41,411 bases of DNA from Clostridiaceae bacterium (GTDB lineage: Bacteria > Bacillota > Clostridia > Saccharofermentanales > DTU023), in assembly GCA_012521015.1 (NCBI GenBank), contig JAAYNE010000124.1, forward strand, positions 1 to 41,411, read 5' to 3'. Positions 25,437-32,826 of this stretch are shown one piece after another. The first letter of the stretch is position 1, and every line of letters begins with the position of its first letter. The notes under the pieces are model-generated. The model saw nothing but the letters and a program-made list of their open reading frames with translations, ran no database searches and was not told the DNA's origin. The position numbers and the translations under genes are program-made.

Positions 25437-27695
25437 TTAACCATTCTCCAAATTAAATGTTTTTTCGTCAGAATTAACTTTTGTTTCATCAGAGTGATTT
25501 GGTTTTTCATTAGCGTTTAATATAACATATGTTGCCAATAATGTGATTAAATATGCCAAAGCATTATCGCCATACAAACTGTTATAAAAAAGGAATGCGG
25601 GAATATAGCTTAAGCCGAATAACAATAAAATCAACATCAAATTGTCTTTGGCTTTCTTAATCAATTTCAGCGATTTGATCAGTAAGAATATTACCAAAAA
25701 CATTACAACTGCAAATCCGACAATCCCAAAATCAGCCAAAATTTCCAGAAAAATATTATGAGGAAAGTAATTGTCATATTTCTCTTGAAAGGATAATGCT
25801 CCATGACCGATAACCGGACTTTTTTTGAACTCCTGAAATGCCATATTCCAGAGATTATATCTGTCATTTTTAAATCTGAACCTTGCTATTCTGTCGCGGT
25901 CGCGATCTCTGACAATCATATATTTTTCCGTATTCTTCAAAACATCTTCGCGTAAAGTTTTTTCTGTATATTTTTTAGGAAAATCGTTCTCTAAAATGTG
26001 TTTCATGAAAACAGCTTGGACAGTTTTCACCTGATTATCTTCCACATCAATCACATTCAGCTTTTCAGTAATCCGACAACCTGAATTTTCCGCCAATATA
26101 TGATCTATTTCATTTGCTCTGAGCTCAGCTTCAGTCGGTGGTTCTTCCCGCAATGCACTGAATGCGATAAATGCTTCTTTTCCGTCATAAAAAAATTTAA
26201 ACCATGCGTCGTCCTGAAAACCCTCAACTTTTGTCCATCTCGGCAAAACACCTAATAATTCTTTTGTGTTTTTCTCAGGACGGATCGGCAAAGGATACAT
26301 GACATAAAGAGTTTTCTTATCAAGCATTTGTTCTTCGCTGGTAAACTCAAATGCTACATATGCTTCTTTTTCCTGATAGATAATTTTGAACCATGCACCA
26401 TCTTGAAAACCCTCAATAATTGACCCTTTCGGCAATATACCCAACGATATTTCCGTGTTTTTTTCAGGTCGAACATGCAAAGGACTTGTAACATAACGTC
26501 TCGAGATTTCGCCAATTTGCGATAGATTGTCCGTCGGAATAGTTGCATTCGTTGTTGTAACAGAATCAGACAAATTTTCCTTTGTTTCCGATACTCTTGT
26601 TTCCTGTGCCTCTTTATCAGAAACTTCATTTTCAGATACTACAGTCTGAGTAACTTTGACTTCTGATGTTTTTGTTTCAAAATTATTAATTTGAGAATTT
26701 TTGGATTCAGATACTTCGGATTCTAAATCCCTTTTATTAGAAATTTGGGTTTGAGGAATTTTTATTTCAGACGTTTCTGTTTTTGAATCTGATATTTCTG
26801 ATGTTTCTTCATTAATTTTTTTGACACCATGAATATTTTTTTCAAACAAAAAATTATTTGAGATGATGTTGATTCTTGATGCCTCAAGTTTTACCAAAGA
26901 ACCGACCATAAAAGCTATTAAAAACGGAAGTAATATTACTACAAAGTTTTGTAAATATTGTTTTTTATACTTGGAATCAAAAAACAGATAACCTGCCAAA
27001 AACAAAATATTAGTAAAAACCAAAGATATAATGCCTGACCTTAACCCTGTGTAGAACACCGCAATATTCAAGATTAACAATATGACAAATCTTTCTATAA
27101 CAGCCAATTTATTCTGTTTAAATTTTTGTTTAATATTCTGTTTATATAATAAGCCCGTATAGAAAAAAATTGGCGGTAGGAAAAACCAAGCAACATTGCC
27201 ATATGTAAAATCAATTAATGTGCCGCGACCGTCTTCTGGATAAAAAACTAAAAAGCAAATATACGCAATCGCCAAAATTCCATATACGTATCTGAGTTTA
27301 CAAAAAACATCTGTTAATTCTTTTCTTAATTCTTGATTGAGTGTTAAAATTCCGGTCATCAAAGATATCGGCAAAGGGAACATCAAGTATAAGGCAATAC
27401 CACGGACATCTAAACCAATCAGGAAAGGCATCACATAAATCAAATTGACAATACCTATAATCAATAAAACTTTATAAGCTCTATGTGAAATAACATAATA
27501 CAGAAAATAGATTAAGATAAACAGATTAAAAAAAGCATAAATAGCAGAAGACAAAACGGTTATATTGCCCTGATAGCCAACATAAGACAGCACCATATTA
27601 AAAAATGAAATATTACTCAAACTGAAGCTGAGTACAAAGAAATAAAGTGCTGTTTTTTTTATTATAGACATAATTCGACTATCTTTAATTAACAT
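25437..27695 (-). CDS. O-antigen ligase/polymerase (Wzy-type) with two SH3 domains inserted in its outer loop
   Basis: This 752-residue membrane protein has about ten hydrophobic segments (about 10-275), including the GLRSGIISLVF motif of the O-antigen ligase/polymerase family. A spacer of about 100 residues (about 297-395) is rich in Ser, Thr, Glu and Lys with repeated TSEI/VSE words. Two SH3b modules follow (about 400-525; VRPEKNTEISLGILPKGS and IRPEKNTKELLGVLPRWT), of the same type as in the hydrolases at 703 and 3773. The frame then returns to the Wzy_C loop: RYNLWNMAFQEFKKSPVIGHG and FPHNIFLEILADFGIVGF, and final TM helices to about 730. The SH3s therefore sit in the outer catalytic loop and should face peptidoglycan. 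It would polymerise, or ligate to an acceptor, the lipid-linked glycan. It lies between the L,D-transpeptidase and wecB. An ATG at 27671 is an alternative start. Confidence 0.9.
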   Translation of the reverse strand: MLIKDSRIMSIIKKTALYFFVLSFSLSNISFFNMVLSYVGYQGNITVLSSAIYAFFNLFILIYFLYYVISHRAYKVLLIIGIVNLIYVMPFLIGLDVRGIALYLMFPLPISLMTGILTLNQELRKELTDVFCKLRYVYGILAIAYICFLVFYPEDGRGTLIDFTYGNVAWFFLPPIFFYTGLLYKQNIKQKFKQNKLAVIERFVILLILNIAVFYTGLRSGIISLVFTNILFLAGYLFFDSKYKKQYLQNFVVILLPFLIAFMVGSLVKLEASRINIISNNFLFEKNIHGVKKINEETSEISDSKTETSEIKIPQTQISNKRDLESEVSESKNSQINNFETKTSEVKVTQTVVSENEVSDKEAQETRVSETKENLSDSVTTTNATIPTDNLSQIGEISRRYVTSPLHVRPEKNTEISLGILPKGSIIEGFQDGAWFKIIYQEKEAYVAFEFTSEEQMLDKKTLYVMYPLPIRPEKNTKELLGVLPRWTKVEGFQDDAWFKFFYDGKEAFIAFSALREEPPTEAELRANEIDHILAENSGCRITEKLNVIDVEDNQVKTVQAVFMKHILENDFPKKYTEKTLREDVLKNTEKYMIVRDRDRDRIARFRFKNDRYNLWNMAFQEFKKSPVIGHGALSFQEKYDNYFPHNIFLEILADFGIVGFAVVMFLVIFLLIKSLKLIKKAKDNLMLILLLFGLSYIPAFLFYNSLYGDNALAYLITLLATYVILNANEKPNHSDETKVNSDEKTFNLENG

Positions 27696-27713
27696 AAAAA
27701 TCAGCCCCGTCTT

Positions 27714-29462
27714 TTATCTGACCACAGTTACCGGAGTTCCCGGACTTATATTGTTGAATACTGCAGGCATATTGGCAGGAGGAACATTAACACAGCCATG
27801 ACTGCCGCGATATTGGTATGTATCACTGTTCATATAAAAACCAGATGTCGGTTGCCAAGAGGCATCATGAATACCATAACCGTTATAGAAAGGTGCCCAA
27901 TAAGCAACCGCTTCATTCCAAGTAGGACCTACTAAATTCGTATTGCGTTGTTTATAGTTCACATAGAAATTACCGATAACAGTCGGCGTTATAGGTTTTC
28001 CGGAAATAATCGGTGATGATGTTACCAATTTATTATAATTAAATACCCACATATATTGGTGACTTAAACTAACCAGAACATGATTTCCGCCAACATAACG
28101 GCTCGAAACAATATCGTCTGCTGAATCATTAACATATAATGTTCCGTCTCGATAACTGAATTCAGCAAAACTCCATGCATTTACTACCGGATTTCTTTGG
28201 AATTGTGGGATAAATACATATCCGGTTTGACCGTTATACGACACTTTCAGATATCCTCTTTCCATCGTTCCGCTTAAGTAAGTACCCTTAGCCGCAATTG
28301 TAAACATTTCACCGCCGGGGGTTTTACGCACATAGGCCGATGTTTTCAAATAGCCGCTATAATACGGAGCTTCGGTTTGCGTATTAAACTTTGCAACATA
28401 AGCGGTTTGACCATTTAAGGTATGTCTGAACCAATTGCCGACAATCGTTCCTCTGACATAAATCGGATGTTCCAGACGGGCAATAATCGGCCCGTTCGGA
28501 CTTTGGCGAATAATTGAACCGGCTTTTACATAGCGGCTGATCAATATCGGATTCCTTTGGAATTGCGGGATAAACACATATCCGGTTTGACCTTTATACG
28601 ATACTTTCAGATATCCTCTTTCCATCGTTCCGCTTAAGCGAGTACCTTTAGCTGCAATTGCGAACATTTCACCTCCGGGAGCTTTGCGCACATAGGCCGA
28701 TGTTTTCAAATAACCGCTATAGTACGGCGCTTCGGTTTGCGTGTTAAGTTCCGCAACATAAACGGTTTGACCATTTAAGGTATGCCTGAACCAGTTGCCG
28801 ATCATCGTTCCTCTGACATAAATCGGATGTTCCAGACATGTAATAATCGGTCCGTTCGGACTTTGGCGAATATTTGAACCGGCTTTTACATAGCGGCTGA
28901 TCAATATCGGATTCCTTTGGAATTGCGAGATAAACACGTAACCGGTTTGACCGTTATACGATACTTTCAGATATTCTCTTTCCATTGTTCCGCTTAAGTG
29001 AGTACCTTTAGCTGCAATTGCAAATATTTCACCTCCGGGGGTTTTACGCACATAGGTCGATGTTTTCAGATAACCGCTATAATACGGCGCTTCGGTTTGC
29101 GTGTTAAGTTCCGCAACATAAGCGGTTTGACCATTGTAGCTATGTCTGAACCAATTGCCGACCATTGTTCCTCTGACATAAATCGGATGTTCCAGACATG
29201 TAATAATCGGTCCGTTCGGACTTTGGCGAATATTTGAACCGACTTTTACATATCGGTGCATATTCACCGGAGTTGTCTGCGACGAAGAGGTGTTCGATTC
29301 AGCAAGCGGTTGATTGTTGTCTGTTTCAGTCAATTGTGCATTTTCATGTTCCGTAGTTTCTCCTTGGACATTGGAATTACCGTCAAAATAAAAACAAGAA
29401 AAAACTATCGTACAGATTGTAACCAGTAATATTATTTTCTTAAATGACAATTTTTTATTCAT
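27714..29462 (-). CDS. Secreted L,D-transpeptidase (YkuD) with three tandem double-SH3 repeats
   Basis: This 582-residue exported protein has a signal peptide or N-terminal anchor (about 1-34) and a Ser/Thr/Asn/Glu spacer. Three nearly identical 120-residue units (about 69-430) follow, each with two SH3-like halves (SNIRQSPNGPII... and TYVRKTPGGEIF...). A YkuD domain (about 445-582) has VLVSLSHQYMWVF, GIHDASW and the catalytic GSHGCVNVPP with its Cys, His and Gly. Such enzymes make 3-3 peptidoglycan cross-links or attach proteins to the wall; they use an acyl-donor tetrapeptide outside the cell. The open frame begins at a GTG at 29468, but that codon lies in the ribosome site; the ATG at 29462 follows GAGG by five bases. 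It is embedded in the sugar operon between wbpE and the SH3-bearing polymerase. Confidence 0.93.
   Translation of the reverse strand: MNKKLSFKKIILLVTICTIVFSCFYFDGNSNVQGETTEHENAQLTETDNNQPLAESNTSSSQTTPVNMHRYVKVGSNIRQSPNGPIITCLEHPIYVRGTMVGNWFRHSYNGQTAYVAELNTQTEAPYYSGYLKTSTYVRKTPGGEIFAIAAKGTHLSGTMEREYLKVSYNGQTGYVFISQFQRNPILISRYVKAGSNIRQSPNGPIITCLEHPIYVRGTMIGNWFRHTLNGQTVYVAELNTQTEAPYYSGYLKTSAYVRKAPGGEMFAIAAKGTRLSGTMERGYLKVSYKGQTGYVFIPQFQRNPILISRYVKAGSIIRQSPNGPIIARLEHPIYVRGTIVGNWFRHTLNGQTAYVAKFNTQTEAPYYSGYLKTSAYVRKTPGGEMFTIAAKGTYLSGTMERGYLKVSYNGQTGYVFIPQFQRNPVVNAWSFAEFSYRDGTLYVNDSADDIVSSRYVGGNHVLVSLSHQYMWVFNYNKLVTSSPIISGKPITPTVIGNFYVNYKQRNTNLVGPTWNEAVAYWAPFYNGYGIHDASWQPTSGFYMNSDTYQYRGSHGCVNVPPANMPAVFNNISPGTPVTVVR
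28191..29270 (-). repeat. Three tandem 360-bp coding repeats in the L,D-transpeptidase gene
   Basis: Units begin at 28191, 28551 and 28911 and are exactly 360 bp (120 codons) long, with no indels between copies and only scattered substitutions; the last unit diverges after about 29256. Because the period is a multiple of three, gain or loss of a unit keeps the frame and would change protein length by 120 residues. Confidence 0.92.
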
Positions 29463-29555
29463 ATTCACCTCTCAATTGCGCAAGATAATTTGTTATGTTT
29501 ATGTGCAAATTTTGGTTTTGCATGTTAATAATTAAAAACAGGCAGTCCCTCCGGC

Positions 29556-30698
29556 TTATTTTATGACAAAACTTCTTTTGCTTTCAATTAAGGTTTCACT
29601 TATCAAGGTAAGATCCGCCTCTTTTAAATAAGGATGCATTGGAATACTTAGTACGGTTTGACATAATTCTTTTGTATTATTCAATGCTCTTTCCGGCAAT
29701 GACAAAGCGGAAAAAGCCATCTGTTGATGTAAAGGAATCGGATAATAAATCATTGTCGGAATATCTTTTTCTTTTAATTGATGTTGAATAAATTCCCGTT
29801 CAGCCGAAGAATCTAAAATCAAGGTAAATTGTGCATAACTTGATTCATAACTTTCCGGAACTTGCGGAGTTCGGAATTCATCGTCCAAAGCTTGACGATA
29901 TAAATCAGCAACTTGATTAACAGCTGCTAATTCATAGTCTTGGAACGCTTGTAGTTTAACACGCAAAATTGCCGCTTGAATCGTGTCCAAACGCGAATTT
30001 ACACCGATTCGTACATTATCATATTTATAAGAACCTTTGCCATGTACTTTTAGTGAATTTAATAAGGCCGCTAAATCAGAATTGTTAGTGAAAATCGCAC
30101 CGCCATCGCCATAACATCCCAACGGTTTGGCCGGAAAGAAAGAGGTGGTTGCCACATCGCCAAAGCTGCCGGCTTTTTTTCCGTCAATACTACCTCCAAA
30201 ACCTTGAGCACTATCTGATAAAACCTGCAAATTATATTTCCGAGCAATTTTTTCTATTGCAGGATAATCCGCCGGTAAACCGAACAAGTCAACCGGGATA
30301 ATAGCCCGCGGTTTTAATTTCCCTTTGCGATTAACCTCTTCAATCGCCTGAATTAAATCCTCAGTATCTATATTAAAAGTTTCTTTTTTAACATCAACAA
30401 AAATTGGCGTAGCGCCACAATAACCAACAACTTCCGCCGTTGCAAAAAAAGTAAAATCAGGTACAAATACAGCATCTCCGGGACCGATATCCCATGCCGT
30501 CAAAACCAATGACATTGCATCTGTGCCGTTGCCACAGCTGATACAATGTTTTACACCGACGTAAGCCGCCAGTTCCTGTTCAAGTTTTGTAACCGGATCG
30601 CCACCGATAAAGGTTGCCGAACTCATTACGTCCAGCACAGCTTGATCTATTTCTTTTTTCAAAATTTGATATTGTTGTTTCAAATCACGAAATTCCAT
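29556..30698 (-). CDS. wbpE: WbpE-like UDP-3-keto-GlcNAcA 3-aminotransferase (DegT family)
   Basis: This 380-residue PLP enzyme would aminate C3 of UDP-2-acetamido-3-keto-glucuronic acid. The match to WbpE/WlbC-type enzymes is close: MEFRDLKQQYQ, SCGNGTDAMSLVLTAWDIGPGD, FTFFATAEVVGYCGATPIFVDV, SDSAQGFGGSIDGKKAGSFG (PLP Asp) and TSFFPAKPLGCYGDGGAIF (Schiff-base Lys, with the SFFPxKPLG wording specific to this subgroup), then VRIGVNSRLDTIQAAIL. The frame opens at 30725, but the ATG at 30698 has GGAGG four bases upstream and gives the family N-terminus. Its neighbours are wbpB and wbpA, the two oxidising steps of the same pathway, and an acyltransferase that would take the product. Confidence 0.93.
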   Translation of the reverse strand: MEFRDLKQQYQILKKEIDQAVLDVMSSATFIGGDPVTKLEQELAAYVGVKHCISCGNGTDAMSLVLTAWDIGPGDAVFVPDFTFFATAEVVGYCGATPIFVDVKKETFNIDTEDLIQAIEEVNRKGKLKPRAIIPVDLFGLPADYPAIEKIARKYNLQVLSDSAQGFGGSIDGKKAGSFGDVATTSFFPAKPLGCYGDGGAIFTNNSDLAALLNSLKVHGKGSYKYDNVRIGVNSRLDTIQAAILRVKLQAFQDYELAAVNQVADLYRQALDDEFRTPQVPESYESSYAQFTLILDSSAEREFIQHQLKEKDIPTMIYYPIPLHQQMAFSALSLPERALNNTKELCQTVLSIPMHPYLKEADLTLISETLIESKRSFVIK

Positions 30699-30745
30699 AT
30701 TTCCTCCAACAAGCACAACAATCACTATTTCATCAACATATTACC

Positions 30746-31618
30746 TCATTTTTTAATCGGATCTTCATCTACAACTTTTGCCGGCACACCATAAGCCTTA
30801 CTGTTATCAGGAATATCAGACAGAACAACACTGCCCATACCGATTATTGCATGCTTGCCTATCGCAACTCTATTTTTAAGCTTCGCACCGATACCGATAA
30901 AGCTGCCGTCTTGTATTGTGGTAAATCCGCCCATACTTACTGAGCTTGCCAACTCCACATTATTGCCGATTCGACAATCATGGTGAATATGACAAAAACT
31001 GTCAATATGACTGGATCTGCCAATCTTGGTTTTTCCTGCTAAACCGGCTGCAATTACACAATGACTATTTATAGTCGTATCGTTTAATATTTCCACTCTG
31101 CCCAAGGTCGGCATGCTTTGTAAATTGCCGCTTTCGTCTTGAACCAAATTATAACCGGCAGCTCCGATTACCGTATTCTCACCGATTCGTACATTATTCG
31201 CCAATATGGTTTTTTGAATAATTGCACCGCTCCCGATAAAAACCTGATCACCGATGATACAGTCATGATCAATAAAAGCTCCCGTTCCGATTTGCACACC
31301 AATACCCAACTTCACATTTTCACCGAGTCTTGCTCCGTTCGCCAGAGTATTGATTTTTCGAGTTGAATTATAGCTATCCAAGACTTGCTCCAGTTTTTTT
31401 GTGAAATGATAATAAGCCAATTGCGGATTGTCCGAAAATTTAAAATGATGTTTCTTCAATAAGTCAGACGGAACTTCCAGACCGTTTTCAGCAAAAATCA
31501 AGCAATTTTCGACAGGTTCCAAATTTACTAACAATTTACCTGCCTTTGCCGATACAAACATTGCCGTATTGGATTGCGGCTCACCTATATATGAAACTGC
31601 TTTGATTTCTTTTTCCAT
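30746..31618 (-). CDS. LpxD-like left-handed beta-helix N-acyltransferase (probable WbpD role)
   Basis: This protein of about 290 residues resembles LpxD more than the short sugar acetyltransferases. An N-terminal uridine-binding-type domain includes ENCLIFAENGLEVP and NPQLAYYHFTKKLE. It is followed by a long hexapeptide helix (ARLGENVKLGIGVQIGTGAFI, VRIGENTVIGAAGYNL), an LpxD-like HIDSFCHIHHDCRIGNNV with the candidate catalytic His, and the terminal GVPAKVVD. LpxD acylates the 3'-amine of lipid A precursors; here, between wbpE and wbpB, it more likely N-acylates the C3 amine of UDP-GlcNAc3NA. Whether the donor is acetyl-CoA or a longer acyl-ACP cannot be told. The frame opens at a TTG (31642), but the ATG at 31618 was preferred; neither has a good ribosome site. 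Confidence 0.8.
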   Translation of the reverse strand: MEKEIKAVSYIGEPQSNTAMFVSAKAGKLLVNLEPVENCLIFAENGLEVPSDLLKKHHFKFSDNPQLAYYHFTKKLEQVLDSYNSTRKINTLANGARLGENVKLGIGVQIGTGAFIDHDCIIGDQVFIGSGAIIQKTILANNVRIGENTVIGAAGYNLVQDESGNLQSMPTLGRVEILNDTTINSHCVIAAGLAGKTKIGRSSHIDSFCHIHHDCRIGNNVELASSVSMGGFTTIQDGSFIGIGAKLKNRVAIGKHAIIGMGSVVLSDIPDNSKAYGVPAKVVDEDPIKK

Positions 31619-31725
31619 AAATAATTTGTTAATTAATTCCAAATATATACTGATTATTTTCTAAATTATCTCTAACTAATTTCTAAATAACACCAATCAT
31701 CATCTTGCGACAATTCCTCCCCCGA

Positions 31726-32805
31726 TTAATTGCAAAACCTACCAACAAAATCCAAAGTTGAACCCTTGGTTAAAGGTAATTTTACCGGTTTACCGGTAGC
31801 TGCTGATTGATAGATTGCCAAAACCAATTCTAAAGCATTCCGGCCGTCATGTCCGTCAATATAAGGTTTGCGCTGTTCTTTAATCGCAGAAATAACATCG
31901 GTAAATAAAGGATTATGTCCAAAACCATAGACATTCGGCGGATTTTCATGATATTTTTCTTTGATTTCCACGGGATCATCCAAACCGTCTTGGAACATCC
32001 ATTCTTCAATAATATTGACCGACTTGCCGCCGGCTTTCACCGTACCTTCGGTTCCGAAGAGATATAAAGTTTCTTCAAGATTTTTCGGATAGATATTGGT
32101 CGTACCTTCAATTAAACCGTAACTGCCGTTTTTAAATTTGATAATTGCCAAACCGAGATCTTCCGCTTCGATATATTCATGATTCAACTGATCGGTATAA
32201 GCGAAGACTTCATCAATCTCATCACCCATCATCCAACGCAATAAATCAATATTGTGAATACATTGATTCATCAAGGCACCGCCGTCTTGAGCCCAGGTAC
32301 CGCGCCAGGGAGCTTGATCATAGTATTGTTTGCCGCGATTCCAGCGGATATGGGCAGCTCCGTGCAACAATTTTCCGAAACGCTTATTCTCCACAGCTTC
32401 TCTGATTTTTAAGATTGATTTGTTAAATCTGTTTTGATGACAGGCACATAAAACCAGCTTTTTTTCTTCTGCTTTGGCAATCATTCTGTCAGCATCTTCC
32501 AGCGATAATGCTATCGGTTTTTCAACAATTAAATTTACACCGGCATCCAAACAATCTAAAGCAATTTGGGCATGTTTGCCACTCTCGGTGCAAATTGAAA
32601 TTAAATCAATATTTTCATTTGCCAACATTTCCCTATAGTCATGATATTGCTTTACCCGATCTGACAAATCATATGTATCTAGTTTTTCTTGCATTGCTCC
32701 GGGCAAAATATCAGCAACTGCAACAATTTTGAGTTCATTCTCCAAAGCTGCCGCAAAATGATTATGTGAGATTCTGCCACATCCGACAATTGCATAATTT
32801 AACAT
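31726..32805 (-). CDS. wbpB: WbpB/WlbA-like UDP-GlcNAcA 3-dehydrogenase (Gfo/Idh/MocA family)
   Basis: This 359-residue NAD-dependent oxidoreductase has the Rossmann start LNYAIVGCGRISHNHFAA and the family EKPIALSLEDADRMI (Lys near 95). WRGTWAQDGGALMNQCIHNIDLLRWMMG carries the His/Asp of the active site and matches the WlbA/WbpB group closely. It would oxidise C3 of UDP-GlcNAcA so that WbpE can aminate it. It begins with ATG behind GAGGAG and lies 21 bases from wbpA and about 100 from the LpxD-like gene, in pathway order wbpA-wbpB-acyltransferase-wbpE. Other Gfo/Idh/MocA enzymes act on inositol or glucose, but the context makes this assignment strong. Confidence 0.92.
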   Translation of the reverse strand: MLNYAIVGCGRISHNHFAAALENELKIVAVADILPGAMQEKLDTYDLSDRVKQYHDYREMLANENIDLISICTESGKHAQIALDCLDAGVNLIVEKPIALSLEDADRMIAKAEEKKLVLCACHQNRFNKSILKIREAVENKRFGKLLHGAAHIRWNRGKQYYDQAPWRGTWAQDGGALMNQCIHNIDLLRWMMGDEIDEVFAYTDQLNHEYIEAEDLGLAIIKFKNGSYGLIEGTTNIYPKNLEETLYLFGTEGTVKAGGKSVNIIEEWMFQDGLDDPVEIKEKYHENPPNVYGFGHNPLFTDVISAIKEQRKPYIDGHDGRNALELVLAIYQSAATGKPVKLPLTKGSTLDFVGRFCN

Positions 32806-32826
32806 AATGGCTCCTCGTGCTTGTCT

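Noticed and set aside
28191-29270. CRISPR array or satellite, because of strong periodicity
   Set aside because: The period is 360 bp, fully coding, in frame, and translates to SH3-like modules; there are no short repeats with unique spacers.
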